This document shows, piece after piece, positions 46,363-56,238 of a stretch of DNA of 64,000 bases (its first letter is position 1; every line of letters begins with the position of its first letter). The notes beneath the pieces are model-generated. The model was not told the DNA's origin, did no database searches, and saw nothing but the letters and a program-made list of their open reading frames with translations. The position numbers were made by a program, and so were the translations under genes. Origin of the DNA: Burkholderiaceae bacterium (GTDB lineage: Bacteria; Pseudomonadota; Gammaproteobacteria; Burkholderiales; Burkholderiaceae_C); the NCBI GenBank assembly GCA_019751915.1, contig JAIEMS010000007.1, positions 1-64,000 on the forward strand, in the 5' to 3' direction.

Positions 46363-46986
46363 TTACTTCTTCTTGCCCTTGCCCTTGGCAGGAGCGGCCT
46401 CAACCGCAGCGACCTCGACCACAACCACTGGGGCCACCACAGCGACCACCACGGGGTTCTTGTCGCTACCGTGCGTGACCAGAGTTGCGCCCTTGGGCAA
46501 CGCCACGTCTTGCAGGTGCAGCGAAGTGCCCTTCTTGATACCGCTCAGATCGACGGTAATGAACTCTGGCAGATCCGAAGGCATGCACGAAACGTTGATT
46601 TCGTTCATGACGTGGTTGACTGTGCACTTGTCGGCCTTGACCGCTGGCGACTCTTCAGCACCGACGAAGTGCAATGGCACCTTCAAGTGCAGCTTGGTCT
46701 TATCGTCCACGCGCTGGAAATCGATATGCAACACTTGTTGCTTGTAAGGATGGTATTGCACATCGCGCAGCACCACTTTGCTGACGGTGCCAGCCACGTC
46801 CATCTCCAGCACGCTGGAGTGGAACGCTTCCTTCTTCAGAGCGTGCCACAGAGTGTTGTGGTCAAGCTCAATAGTTTGGGCTTCAGTTGCACCACCGTAG
46901 ATGATGCCGGGTGCACGACCCGAATTACGCAGACGGCGGCTCGCACCCGTACCTTGCTTGGCGCGCTCAAAAGCGACGATGTTCAT
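46363..46986 (-). CDS. rplY: 50S ribosomal protein L25, CTC form
   Basis: Binds 5S rRNA on the large subunit. The 207-residue product has the N-terminal L25 domain ([26 protein letters not shown]) and the extra C-terminal TL5/CTC beta domain. It ends in a Val/Ala-rich stretch and a Lys tail (KGKGKKK). ATG 46986 is preceded by CGGAGAATT. It lies between prs and pth in the usual proteobacterial order. Confidence 0.95.
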   Translation of the reverse strand: MNIVAFERAKQGTGASRRLRNSGRAPGIIYGGATEAQTIELDHNTLWHALKKEAFHSSVLEMDVAGTVSKVVLRDVQYHPYKQQVLHIDFQRVDDKTKLHLKVPLHFVGAEESPAVKADKCTVNHVMNEINVSCMPSDLPEFITVDLSGIKKGTSLHLQDVALPKGATLVTHGSDKNPVVVAVVAPVVVVEVAAVEAAPAKGKGKKK

Positions 46987-47096
46987 AAGAAATTCTCCGT
47001 GGGAAGCGCACCGCGACCAGTGTCACTTTCGGTTGTCTAGATGGGCACGTGCAAACGCAGTGCCCGGCTTTTTGCTCCGACTGAGAACAAATCGTC

Positions 47097-48053
47097 TTAG
47101 TCAGAGAACAAACTCATCACCGAATCACCGTTGGCAATGCGCTGGATCGTTTCAGCGATCAGCGGAGCCACCGACAATTGGCGAATTTTGGTGCAGCCTT
47201 GGGCAGATTCGCTCAAGGGGATGGTGTTGGTCACAACCACTTCATCAAGGGCAGAGCCCGTGATACGGTCAATGGCGGGGCCAGAGAAAATCGGGTGTGT
47301 GCAATAGGCATAAACCTTCTTGGCACCACGGGTCTTGAGCACCTCGGCTGCCTTGACCAGCGTACCTGCGGTATCGATCATGTCGTCCATGATGACGCAG
47401 TTGCGGCCTTCGATTTCACCAATCACATGCATCACCTCAGACACATTGGCCTTGGGGCGACGCTTGTCGATAATCGCCAAATCGCAGCCCAATTGCTTGG
47501 CCAGCGCACGGGCGCGCACCACACCACCAACGTCTGGCGATACAACGATCAGGTCTTCGTATTCTTTTTGGCGCAAATCACCCAGCAACACAGGCGATGC
47601 GTAGATGTTGTCGACCGGAATATCGAAAAAGCCCTGAATTTGGTCTGCGTGCAAATCCATGGTCAGCACCCGGGCCACGCCCACGGCTTGCAGCATATCT
47701 GCAACCACTTTGGCAGTAATTGGCACACGGCTAGAGCGCGGACGGCGGTCTTGGCGGGCATAACCGAAATAGGGAATGACGGCACTGATACGTTCAGCCG
47801 AGGCGCGTTTGAGCGCATCGACCATGATCAGCAATTCCATCAAATTGTCGTTCGTAGGCGCACAAGTCGATTGCACAACGAAGACATCGCGCGCACGAAC
47901 GTTTTGTTTAATTTCGACGGTAACTTCACCGTCAGAGAATCGGCCCACATCGGCAGCACCTAAAGTGGTTCCAAGGTGCCTGGCAATATCAGCCGCCATA
48001 CCAGGATTGGCATTGCCGGTGAAAACCATGAAGTCGGGTTGGTTGGCTTGCAT
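47097..48053 (-). CDS. prs: Ribose-phosphate pyrophosphokinase
   Basis: Makes PRPP from ribose 5-phosphate and ATP for purine, pyrimidine, NAD, His and Trp synthesis. The 318-residue product has [42 protein letters not shown] and the PRPP-binding [14 protein letters not shown]. It belongs to the bacterial class I enzymes, which need phosphate and are inhibited by ADP. It lies between tRNA-Gln and rplY. Confidence 0.96.
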   Translation of the reverse strand: MQANQPDFMVFTGNANPGMAADIARHLGTTLGAADVGRFSDGEVTVEIKQNVRARDVFVVQSTCAPTNDNLMELLIMVDALKRASAERISAVIPYFGYARQDRRPRSSRVPITAKVVADMLQAVGVARVLTMDLHADQIQGFFDIPVDNIYASPVLLGDLRQKEYEDLIVVSPDVGGVVRARALAKQLGCDLAIIDKRRPKANVSEVMHVIGEIEGRNCVIMDDMIDTAGTLVKAAEVLKTRGAKKVYAYCTHPIFSGPAIDRITGSALDEVVVTNTIPLSESAQGCTKIRQLSVAPLIAETIQRIANGDSVMSLFSD

Positions 48054-48099
48054 GAGCGTCCCAGCAGTCTGAAATTAATGCCTGTACGCGGCAAATATT

Positions 48100-48176
48100 T
48101 GGCAGGGGAAGAAGGATTCGAACCTTCGCATGCCGGAATCAAAATCCGGTGCCTTAACCAGCTTGGCGACTCCCCT
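48100..48176 (-). tRNA. tRNA-Gln (anticodon UUG)
   Basis: Read on the minus strand from 48176, 77 bases fold as a complete cloverleaf. The acceptor is AGGGGAG/TTCCCCT, the D arm is GCCAAGCTGGTTAAGGC and the anticodon arm CCGGA-TTTTGAT-TCCGG has anticodon TTG. The T arm is GAAGG-TTCGAAT-CCTTC and CCA is encoded. Its place between ispE and prs is typical of betaproteobacteria. Confidence 0.95.
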
Positions 48177-48221
48177 ACACAGGTTGATTGCCGTAGGGCA
48201 ACCGACCTTTAACTTTTTACC

Positions 48222-49067
48222 TCAGATCCAACCTGCCAGAGGATGAACCATTAGGTTTTTACATACCTTGATTTCCCATGCACTAGGAGCACTAGAAAAA
48301 TCTATCGCATGCGAAGCGCGTGCAAAAACAGCGCTTCCAGAGCCGGTCATTCTACCACTAAATCCTTGCAAATCCAGCCATTCGATGGCTTTTTTTACTT
48401 CAGGACAGAGCGCTTGAGCAACACTCTGCAAGTCGTTACGACCAAAGTCATAATGCTCTGCAGCGAAGCCTGCGATTGTAGCATTGCTTGAGTCACGTTT
48501 CAGCATCGGGGATGAAAAAATTTGTTTTGTGTCCAAACCTGCCTCGGGTTTGATGACAGCAAAGTGGGCCGATGGCAGCGCATACGCTTTTTCCAGAGGG
48601 GTTATTTTTTCACCAATACCCTCAACCCAAGCATTGTGCCCACACAAGAAAAAGGGCACGTCAGCACCCAATGCCAAGCCAATCTGACTCAATGCAGGGC
48701 GGTCAAGGCCCAAGCGCCACAAACGATTCAAGGCCAGCAGTGCGCTAGCGGCATCCGAGGAGCCTCCACCCATCCCCGCTTGTGTCGGAATGCGTTTGAG
48801 AACACCAATGTGTGCGCCCAAATTGCATCCCGTGGCAGTCTGTAACGCCCGTGCAGCACGAACAATCAAATCCTCATCGGGCAGTGCACTACCCAAATCT
48901 TCCCGAGACACCACACCATCGCGGCGCAACGAAAAATGCAGGGTGTCGCACCAATCAATCAACATAAAAACCGACTGCAGTAGATGGTAACCATCGGGCC
49001 TGCGTCCGGTGATGTGCAAAAACAGGTTCAGTTTGGCTGGTGCAGGAACGTCGTAGAGGGATTGCAT
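48222..49067 (-). CDS. ispE: 4-diphosphocytidyl-2-C-methyl-D-erythritol kinase
   Basis: GHMP kinase of the non-mevalonate isoprenoid pathway. The 281-residue product has the opening APAKLNLFLHITGRRPDGYH, the ATP loop PTQAGMGGGSSDAAS and a late Gly motif in FSGRMTGSGSAVF. ATG 49067 (MQSLYDVPAPAKLN) was chosen; 34 residues of upstream open frame lie over the lolB end and do not fit the family. It follows lolB by 10 bases. Confidence 0.95.
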   Translation of the reverse strand: MQSLYDVPAPAKLNLFLHITGRRPDGYHLLQSVFMLIDWCDTLHFSLRRDGVVSREDLGSALPDEDLIVRAARALQTATGCNLGAHIGVLKRIPTQAGMGGGSSDAASALLALNRLWRLGLDRPALSQIGLALGADVPFFLCGHNAWVEGIGEKITPLEKAYALPSAHFAVIKPEAGLDTKQIFSSPMLKRDSSNATIAGFAAEHYDFGRNDLQSVAQALCPEVKKAIEWLDLQGFSGRMTGSGSAVFARASHAIDFSSAPSAWEIKVCKNLMVHPLAGWI

Positions 49068-49077
49068 AGCGTTTTTC

Positions 49078-49617
49078 TCAGCGCTCCAACATGATGCGCA
49101 GCGTAGCCTGAGGTGCAGGGGTTTGGCGCAAAGCGACGATACGGCCTTGCTCGACTGAGCTGAGGTCAACCTGCCAGCCCGCTACAGCCGTATGCAGGCC
49201 AGTCAGCCAATCGAACAATGCCGCAACCGGAATGACGCTTCCCGTTGCTTGTTGCAGCAGATCATCCAACGACGAAGATACTTGTACTTCGCTACTGGTC
49301 TCGATTTGTGCTTGGCCGGGCATCCAGTTGATTTGGGCCAGTGTGCTACCCAATGGACTCAATAGTTTGAGTTGCCCGTGCTCCCGATTGCCGTGCAATT
49401 CAAAAGCAGCTGTGAAGGATCGGGATGATTCACCATCGACTTGCAAAGCCATCCGCCCGGCCCAATCGGTGCGAAATTCCAGTTGCGATGCTGGCAACTG
49501 AGGTGGTTGGGCACAGCCACTCAAGAAAAGAACCAGCATGAGCAATACCGCATGCCACGGCACCGACAAGGCAATTACACCGCTGCCACGCTCCAACGCT
49601 TTACCCAAAAAAGTCAA
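49078..49617 (-). CDS. lolB: Outer-membrane lipoprotein LolB
   Basis: Outer-membrane acceptor that receives lipoproteins from LolA. The product is up to 179 residues with a hydrophobic signal (AVLLMLVLFL) and lipobox L-S-G-C. The mature part has the LolB pattern FRTDWAGRMALQV, AAFELHGNREHGQLKLLSPLG and GWQVDL. The start is uncertain: TTG 49617 overlaps the TPR stop by four bases (TTGA) and implies coupling, while GTG 49563 would give a shorter, more normal signal peptide. The order TPR-lolB-ispE is typical in related bacteria. Confidence 0.88.
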   Translation of the reverse strand: MTFLGKALERGSGVIALSVPWHAVLLMLVLFLSGCAQPPQLPASQLEFRTDWAGRMALQVDGESSRSFTAAFELHGNREHGQLKLLSPLGSTLAQINWMPGQAQIETSSEVQVSSSLDDLLQQATGSVIPVAALFDWLTGLHTAVAGWQVDLSSVEQGRIVALRQTPAPQATLRIMLER

Positions 49618-51386
49618 AATTTGACCCCTAAACGACGCAAGGTCTCTTGTAAGGTCTCATTCGTGGGTTTGAGCAACAAGCCCTGCTTCCAAACAGCTTC
49701 GGCTTCTTCACGGTTACCCACACTCCAAAGTACCTCACCCAAATGGGCGGCAATTTCAGCATCGGGCCTGGCCTTGAATGCCGAGTCCAACAGGTGCAAT
49801 GCTGCTGCATGGTTACCCAGCCGAAACTCAACCCAGCCCAAACTGTCTGTAATGAAAGGATCACCGGGAGCATGGCGCAACGCGGCTTCAATCAGTAGCT
49901 TGGCCTCAGCAAGACGAATACCACGCTCAGCCAGCGAATAACCAAGAGCATTGTGTGCCTGATAAAAACCGGGCTGGCGGGCAATGATGTCTCGAAGTAA
50001 CTGCTCCATCACATCAAGCAACCCAGCCTTTTCAGCCAACATGGCCTGCTCATAAACCAACTCGTTATCAGTAGGTGCCTGCTCGACGATACGCCCCTGC
50101 AACTCATAGGCTTGACGGTATGCTTGTGCATCGCGCAGCAATTGCACCTCGGCCTGCAACTTGCGTCGCTCTTGGCTGGGTGTTAGTGCAGACTGCGCCC
50201 GAATCAACGCACGCGCCTGCTCCAGCTGACCCTGCCGCGCCAGCAAACCTGCACGCTGCACTTGTGCCTCGAACACATCTTCGGGGTTCTGAATACGGTT
50301 TAACCAACCTTCTGCACCGACGTAGTTGCTGCGCTTTTCGGCGATCTGCGCTAACAAAAAGTAAGCCTGTGTCAGCCCAGATACATCGCCAGCACCTTGC
50401 GTTTTAGCTAAATCAGCCAACGTCAAAAAACGTTGCAACGAGGCTTCAGCCTCCAAGAGCTGCTCGTTTTGTACCTGTAGTGCGCCCTGTAACAGCCATG
50501 CTTGGGCAACATGGGGCTTTTCTTGGATCACTCTCTGTAGCTGCTGCTGCGCTTCCGAATTGCGCTGTAATTGCAGCAAAACGCGTGCGTAGGCTAAGCG
50601 CTGCTCGGGCGTAGCTTGGCTATCAAAATATGTTTGGGCTACTGGGAGGGCACCAATCTCGCCACGCTCTAGTAACTCAAGTGCGAGCAGCGCTGCGCCT
50701 TCATTGTGCGGTGCAGCCTCTTGTGCATACTGAGCCGCCATAAGCGCAGATTTCTTTTTGTCTGCTAACAAACGCATTCGCCCCACTGCTACCCATGCAT
50801 CAGCACTGCTCGCCGGAGCCGAGAGCCTCTGGGCTAGTGCCCGCTCTACGACCGAAGCTGCGAGCGCTTTATCACTGACATGGCGGTACATCGTTGGCAA
50901 CGCCAAAAGTACCGCCGTTTGGGTCTGTTGCGGATCATGTGCCAGCTCTTGCGCCAAAGGGGCTGCAGTTTCGCCCACACGGTTGAGGGCAATCAAAATT
51001 TGCAGCAAGTACCTGTTGGCTTCGCGTGAACGCGGCCATGCCTCTTTCCACGCTTGAACAGCGATCAGGGCCGAGTCGCCAGCGCGCGCCTGCAAAGCAA
51101 TATCTGCTGCCCGTTGGTAAATTTTTTCATCCTTACTGCGCCGCGCTGCTTCTAAGATCAAAGCAAAACCAGCTGCTTGATCTCCAACGTTGGTCGCCAT
51201 TTCTCCAAGCAAAATGTCGTAAAAAATCTCGGCATCTAGCGCGGCCCCAGACAGCGGAGAACCTTGACTGTTGTCAGTGTGTTTGATCTTTGCAACCTTT
51301 GCTGGGGCAGACCAAGCTAGGTTGGCACTGGTCAACAAACTGGCAGCGAGGACAGTTACCAAAAAACGATGAATAAAAACCATCAA
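49614..51386 (-). CDS. Exported TPR-repeat protein
   Basis: The 590-residue product starts with a signal peptide ([21 protein letters not shown]), so it acts in the periplasm or on the outer membrane. The rest is helical tetratricopeptide repeats, clearest in the C-terminal half ([59 protein letters not shown]). Proteins of this type next to lolB are common in betaproteobacteria, but I know of no proven function; an envelope scaffold role is likely. Codon use is somewhat less GC-rich than the dcw genes. Confidence 0.85.
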   Translation of the reverse strand: MMVFIHRFLVTVLAASLLTSANLAWSAPAKVAKIKHTDNSQGSPLSGAALDAEIFYDILLGEMATNVGDQAAGFALILEAARRSKDEKIYQRAADIALQARAGDSALIAVQAWKEAWPRSREANRYLLQILIALNRVGETAAPLAQELAHDPQQTQTAVLLALPTMYRHVSDKALAASVVERALAQRLSAPASSADAWVAVGRMRLLADKKKSALMAAQYAQEAAPHNEGAALLALELLERGEIGALPVAQTYFDSQATPEQRLAYARVLLQLQRNSEAQQQLQRVIQEKPHVAQAWLLQGALQVQNEQLLEAEASLQRFLTLADLAKTQGAGDVSGLTQAYFLLAQIAEKRSNYVGAEGWLNRIQNPEDVFEAQVQRAGLLARQGQLEQARALIRAQSALTPSQERRKLQAEVQLLRDAQAYRQAYELQGRIVEQAPTDNELVYEQAMLAEKAGLLDVMEQLLRDIIARQPGFYQAHNALGYSLAERGIRLAEAKLLIEAALRHAPGDPFITDSLGWVEFRLGNHAAALHLLDSAFKARPDAEIAAHLGEVLWSVGNREEAEAVWKQGLLLKPTNETLQETLRRLGVKF

Positions 51387-51430
51387 ACCATAATAATCGA
51401 TGCCTATACACCTGTTTAAATCCCTGTTTT

Positions 51431-52246
51431 ATGCCTGAACTTCCAGAGGTTGAAGTCACCCGTCGCAGCTTTGCTGACGCGATTGCCGGAGCAAAAATTC
51501 TGGCGGTCAGAGTAGGTAAGCCTTTGCGCTGGCCATTCGGAGGCGATCCAGACGAGCTTGTGGGCCAGATCGTCACCACCGTGCGAAGACGGGGCAAGTA
51601 TTTGTTGCTCGATACCGACCAAGGCCTTTTGTTGCTGCACTTGGGTATGTCGGGCAGCTTGCGCTTTGCCACCACGCTGCCCCCAGCAGGGGCGCACGAC
51701 CACTTTGAATTGGTTACGACACTCGGAATTTTGCGTCTGAACGATCCACGCCGTTTTGGTGCTGCGGTGTATGTTCACGGTGAACAAGACCCGGTAGCAA
51801 AAAAATTGTTGGGGCATCTGGGCATGGAGCCGCTGTCAGATGAATTTGTTTTTCAAACCTTCTGCGCCGGACTCAAGGCCAGCCGCTCATCGATTAAACA
51901 AGTACTGTTGAATGGACGTTTAGTCGTTGGGGTCGGCAATATTTATGCTTCAGAGGCCCTATTTTTGGCAGGCATCCTTCCCACCACCACCGCTGCCTCC
52001 ATCAGTACAACGCGCGCGCGGCAGTTGTACGAAGCTGTCCAGCAGGTGCTAAATGCAGCGGTGCAATCGGGCGGCAGTACCCTGCGTAACTTCAGCAGTG
52101 CCGATGGCAGTGCCGGACACTTTCAGCAACAAACCAAAGTGTATGGCCGCGAGGCGGCGCCCTGTCATACTTGCGCTACGCTGGTGTGCATGGTGCGCCA
52201 AGGACAGCGCAGCAGTTATTACTGCCCTTGCTGCCAGCAACCTTAA
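51431..52246 (+). CDS. mutM: Formamidopyrimidine-DNA glycosylase MutM (Fpg)
   Basis: Base-excision enzyme that removes 8-oxoguanine paired with C and cuts the abasic site. The 271-residue product has the required N-terminus MPELPEVEV with catalytic P2 and E3, the conserved Lys in RRRGKYLLL, the helix-two-turn-helix [13 protein letters not shown] and a C-terminal zinc finger with four Cys ([11 protein letters not shown] is not the finger as a whole; the ligands are in CHTC and CPCC). It leads a run with a dynamin-like gene and mutY. Confidence 0.95.
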   Translation: MPELPEVEVTRRSFADAIAGAKILAVRVGKPLRWPFGGDPDELVGQIVTTVRRRGKYLLLDTDQGLLLLHLGMSGSLRFATTLPPAGAHDHFELVTTLGILRLNDPRRFGAAVYVHGEQDPVAKKLLGHLGMEPLSDEFVFQTFCAGLKASRSSIKQVLLNGRLVVGVGNIYASEALFLAGILPTTTAASISTTRARQLYEAVQQVLNAAVQSGGSTLRNFSSADGSAGHFQQQTKVYGREAAPCHTCATLVCMVRQGQRSSYYCPCCQQP

Positions 52247-52341
52247 CGGGAAAGACCCATGCAGTGCACTGTGGGCAAACGGTCAACTCCATAATTTGGG
52301 CCCTCTGTTTAGCGCCCAACGTCTTGATTTTTGGGAGCAAA

Positions 52342-54318
52342 GTGGGATTCTCATTCAACGCTCAGTTTGAGCAGCATGGAACTTGGCGGCGTGCATTTGC
52401 CCAAGAGTTGAAGCAGTTGACACAGTGGATGGATTCCCATGAACTTATGGATGCAGCCGTTCAAGAGCGACTGCAAAGGCTGGAAAATCAAATCCGCTCT
52501 GACAAGATTATGGTGGCCTTCGTGGCCGAGTTCTCTCGCGGCAAATCGGAGCTGATAAACGCCATTTTCTTTGCCGATTACGGTCGTCGGATCATGCCAG
52601 CAAGCCCAGGACGCACCACCATGTGCCCCACTGAACTGGGTTATGACAGTACGCTGCCTGCATGTTTGCGTCTCTTGCCCATTGAAACGCGGCTACAACC
52701 GCATGGACTGGCAGAGTGGCGCCTTAAACGCGATAGTTGGGTAAATGTGGCGCTTGATGTTCACAGTGCAGACCAGATTGCCAATGCGCTTGAGAAAGTA
52801 GCCCAAGTACGCAAAGTGAGTATCCAAGAGGCGCGGGCATTGGGGTTTTGGCACGATGAACTCCCTGATGAAAATCCAGCGCCAGATACACAAGGACTCG
52901 TTGAGGTACCTCTGTGGCGTCATGCACTCATCAACATGCCACACCCATTGCTCAAGGAGGGCCTGGTCATTCTGGACACACCAGGGCTTAACGCTGTGGG
53001 CGCTGAACCAGAATTGACCGTCAACCTTATCCCACAAGCCCAAGCCATTGTTTTCATTTTGGCGGCAGATGCTGGGGTGACGCGCTCTGATTTGTCAATT
53101 TGGCGTGAACATCTAGAGACAACGCAGGGCAGCACCGAGTCACGCTTAGTGGTATTAAACAAAATCGATGCACTGTGGGACACCCTCAGTGCTCCCGAAC
53201 AAGTACAAGAGCAGTTACGGCGGCAATGCGCTACTTCTGCAGAAATGCTTGGAGTGCGCTTGGATCAGGTGATTCCGGTATCGGCGCAAAAGGGTTTGGT
53301 CGCCAAAATTACCCATGACGATGCGCTGTTGCAAGCCAGTGGCCTGCCCGCATTGGAGAATGCACTGGCCCAAGGCATCATGGGGCGGCGACAAACCATT
53401 TTGCGGGCCGCAATGGCATCGGGTGTTGCCGGTTTGACAGCAGAGACCTCGCGTGTGTTCAATATTCGTCGCCGTGATTTAGATGACCAGATGCACGAGC
53501 TGCACAGCTTGCGCGGCAAGAATGCATCGGTCATTGAATCCATGCGTGACCGGATTGAACATGAGCAAAAGGAGTTTGACTTTAGCGCAGCCAAAATTCA
53601 GGCAATTCGGGCCGTACACCTCAAAATGTTGAGTGATGTGTTTGAACAGCTCGGTGCCAAGGCCCTGAAAGAAAAACTTTCAACCTTGGTAAATGCTCTG
53701 CAACAAAAAGGTATCAAGTTCGGTGTACGCAAGCAGTATGCGGATGCTTTTGACCGACTGCGCGCTACTTTGGACACATCCCAGATTGCGGCTACCGAAA
53801 TCCAAGTCATGCTGGAGGGGACGTTCAGGCAACTCAATGCAGATTTTGGGTTCTCTTTGCAAGTTCCTGCAGCGCCATCGTTAGAGCCATTTGCCACAGA
53901 CCTAGGGCGTATAGAGCAAGGGCACTTGCAATACTTAAGTGTCGGTAACGTATTAAAGTTGGCACGCCCTGAATTTTCTGATCGTTTAGTGCGCGCCTTA
54001 TTTATGCGTGTTCGCGCTGTGTTTGAGTCTGCTGCCAACGACCTCGAACTTTGGAGCAAATCAGCCACGGCCCAACTCGATGCCCAATTGCTCGAACGCC
54101 GTCGCAGCTTCACGCGCCGGATCGAAGCCGTAGATCGCATTCAAAAAGCCGCCAGTGGACTGGTGGAGCGCATCTCAGAAATCGAAGAAAGTGAAGTCGA
54201 ATTGGCGCAAATGCAAGCGCGACTTCAAAGTCATACCGGACGTTTAATGGCGTTATTAAAAGACTCAACGCTCGAATCGAAAGCAACTGCTTCGATGTCC
54301 AGCTCCATTCCCGCATGA
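52342..54318 (+). CDS. Dynamin-like GTPase
   Basis: The product is about 658 residues with a G domain: P-loop AEFSRGKS (about 62-69), switch T93 (RTTMCPTEL), DTPG (212-215) and NKID (273-276). Long helices follow (about 330-640), in the manner of bacterial dynamin-like proteins that remodel or survey membranes. There is no signal or clear membrane helix. GTG 52342 was chosen because GGGAG is just upstream and the sequence then reads into FEQHGTWRR; in-frame starts before it overlap mutM. It overlaps mutY by four bases, so it is coupled to two DNA-repair genes. Its cellular job is unknown. Confidence 0.82.
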   Translation: MGFSFNAQFEQHGTWRRAFAQELKQLTQWMDSHELMDAAVQERLQRLENQIRSDKIMVAFVAEFSRGKSELINAIFFADYGRRIMPASPGRTTMCPTELGYDSTLPACLRLLPIETRLQPHGLAEWRLKRDSWVNVALDVHSADQIANALEKVAQVRKVSIQEARALGFWHDELPDENPAPDTQGLVEVPLWRHALINMPHPLLKEGLVILDTPGLNAVGAEPELTVNLIPQAQAIVFILAADAGVTRSDLSIWREHLETTQGSTESRLVVLNKIDALWDTLSAPEQVQEQLRRQCATSAEMLGVRLDQVIPVSAQKGLVAKITHDDALLQASGLPALENALAQGIMGRRQTILRAAMASGVAGLTAETSRVFNIRRRDLDDQMHELHSLRGKNASVIESMRDRIEHEQKEFDFSAAKIQAIRAVHLKMLSDVFEQLGAKALKEKLSTLVNALQQKGIKFGVRKQYADAFDRLRATLDTSQIAATEIQVMLEGTFRQLNADFGFSLQVPAAPSLEPFATDLGRIEQGHLQYLSVGNVLKLARPEFSDRLVRALFMRVRAVFESAANDLELWSKSATAQLDAQLLERRRSFTRRIEAVDRIQKAASGLVERISEIEESEVELAQMQARLQSHTGRLMALLKDSTLESKATASMSSSIPA

Positions 54319-55370
54319 GAACCACCTTACCCACGCTATCGGAGCAAGTGGTTCACTGGCAAGTGCAGCATGGTCGCCATAGTCTGCCATGGCAACAAAC
54401 GCGAGACCCCTACCGTGTGTGGTTGTCCGAGGTCATGCTCCAGCAAACCCAAGTCACGACAGTGCTCGACTATTACCGACGGTTCTTGTTGCGTTTTCCG
54501 GATGTGGTGGCACTGGCACAGGCCTGTGAAGACGATGTTTTGGCGCTGTGGAGCGGACTGGGCTACTACAGCCGCGCATGCAACTTGCACCGCTGTGCCC
54601 GGATGGTTGTAGAAAAACACAACGGCAGCTTTCCACCATCAGCTCAAGCGCTGGCTATGTTGCCCGGTATTGGGCGATCAACGGCTGCCGCCATAGCCGC
54701 TTTTTGTTTTTCTGAGCGGGTTGCGATTCTGGATGCCAACGTGCGGCGCGTACTCACACGGTGGCTTGGTTTTGATGCTGATTTGTCTGTAGCAGCCCAC
54801 GAGCGAATGCTATGGAACCAGGCGCAGGCACTGTTGCCCCATGACGATCTGGAACAAGCTATGCCGCGTTATACGCAGGGCCTGATGGACATAGGAGCTA
54901 CCATCTGTTTGCCACGTAAACCCGCCTGTGGGCAATGCCCGATTCGCCTACAGTGTGTCGCATTGCGGCAAGAAGCGCCCGAACGCTATCCGGTGAAAAC
55001 CCGCAAGTTGGTACGCAAAGCAGCAGCTTGGTGGCTGCTGTTGCTACGAGATGACCGAGGACGCATACATCTGCACAAACGTCCATCATCTGGCATTTGG
55101 GCCGGATTGCATTGCCTGCCGGTTTTCTCGGAGCACGCTGAATTGGTTCAGTATTTGGCAGCATTTGGCGCTGCGCAAATAACCGAGTTGCCGTCCTTTA
55201 CCCATGTCCTGACACACCGAGATTTGCACCTGCACCCCATTGCCGTGCAAGTATCCGGCGCATTCGGTCTCGATACCCCCCGTGGCTGGTTTGGTAGCGA
55301 CCAATGGCAACACATGGGGCTACCAGCCCCCGTGCGCAAACTGCTAGAGCAGCATTCGGTAAGTTTGTGA
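54315..55370 (+). CDS. mutY: Adenine DNA glycosylase MutY
   Basis: Removes adenine mispaired with 8-oxoguanine, completing the GO repair system with MutM. The 351-residue product has catalytic E39 (WLSEVMLQQT), the helix-hairpin-helix LPGIGRSTA, D140 (ILDANVRRV) and the 4Fe-4S ligands C198, C205, C208 and C214. A C-terminal NUDIX-like domain recognises 8-oxoG. ATG 54315 overlaps the GTPase stop (ATGA). It is convergent with rapZ, four bases apart. Confidence 0.95.
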   Translation: MRTTLPTLSEQVVHWQVQHGRHSLPWQQTRDPYRVWLSEVMLQQTQVTTVLDYYRRFLLRFPDVVALAQACEDDVLALWSGLGYYSRACNLHRCARMVVEKHNGSFPPSAQALAMLPGIGRSTAAAIAAFCFSERVAILDANVRRVLTRWLGFDADLSVAAHERMLWNQAQALLPHDDLEQAMPRYTQGLMDIGATICLPRKPACGQCPIRLQCVALRQEAPERYPVKTRKLVRKAAAWWLLLLRDDRGRIHLHKRPSSGIWAGLHCLPVFSEHAELVQYLAAFGAAQITELPSFTHVLTHRDLHLHPIAVQVSGAFGLDTPRGWFGSDQWQHMGLPAPVRKLLEQHSVSL

Positions 55371-55374
55371 AAAT

Positions 55375-56238
55375 TTAGGTGCCATCCAACTCACGGTGAC
55401 GCCGCAGCGTCATCCATTGGCTGCTGAAAGTTTCCACCAGACGCTCTACAAGGTAGACTGACCGATGTTGGCCCCCGGTGCAGCCAATAGCAACCGTGAC
55501 ATAGCTACGGTGATTGCCAGCCAGCACAGTCAGCCAGTGACTTAAAAATTGCTCTATATGGCTGCGCATTTGGGCCACTTCGGATTGGTGGCTTAAATAC
55601 TCGACTACTGGCGCATCTAAGCCCGTCAGACTTTTAAGGCCCGGCTCGTAGTGTGGATTGGGCAGCATGCGGACATCAAAAACATAGTCGGCATCGACCG
55701 GAATCCCGCGTTTGAAAGCAAACGACTGGAACACCAATGTGAGTTGATTGGGCACTGCCGACATCAACCCCTTCACGTAGCTCTGTAGCTGGGATGCCCG
55801 AATGGTGCTGGTGTCAATCACATGGGCCTGTTCACGCAGATCGGCCAATAACTCACGCTCCAACTCGATCACTTGAACAAGGGCACGACGACCATCCTTG
55901 AGTTCATCGTGCGACAACGGATGACGCCGCCGCGTTTCAGAAAATCTTCGCACCAAAGTTTCTGTGGTTGCATCCAGAAACAGCGAATGCACAACAACGC
56001 CCTGATCGCGTAAGTGCGCCAATTGTTGTGGCACTTGGGGCAGCGAGGTCGCGCTGCGCACGTCCATCGCAATTGCCAAACGGTGACCGTGGTGACGATG
56101 CTCTAGAGAGACAAACGGCAATAGCAATTCGGGCGGTAAATTGTCGACGCAGTAGTAACCAGCATCCTCTAGTGCCCGAAGAGCGACGGATTTCCCGGAG
56201 CCTGACATGCCGGTAATGAGTGCAATCTCTAGTGTCAT
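55375..56238 (-). CDS. rapZ: RNase adapter / P-loop protein RapZ
   Basis: The 287-residue product has the Walker A loop TGMSGSGKS (about residues 9-17), [12 protein letters not shown] and the C-terminal block with [15 protein letters not shown]. In E. coli RapZ binds GlmZ/GlmY RNAs and directs RNase E to control glucosamine-6-phosphate synthase, coupling to cell-wall precursor supply. Outside the enterics the family is widespread and its RNA partners are less clear. The start overlaps the recN stop by four bases. Confidence 0.92.
   Translation of the reverse strand: MTLEIALITGMSGSGKSVALRALEDAGYYCVDNLPPELLLPFVSLEHRHHGHRLAIAMDVRSATSLPQVPQQLAHLRDQGVVVHSLFLDATTETLVRRFSETRRRHPLSHDELKDGRRALVQVIELERELLADLREQAHVIDTSTIRASQLQSYVKGLMSAVPNQLTLVFQSFAFKRGIPVDADYVFDVRMLPNPHYEPGLKSLTGLDAPVVEYLSHQSEVAQMRSHIEQFLSHWLTVLAGNHRSYVTVAIGCTGGQHRSVYLVERLVETFSSQWMTLRRHRELDGT

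Noticed and set aside
46987-47096. GGGCAC/GTGCCC hairpin between prs and rplY as a terminator
   Set aside because: The T-rich side is on the plus strand, where no gene ends; on the minus strand, where both genes lie, there is no T run.
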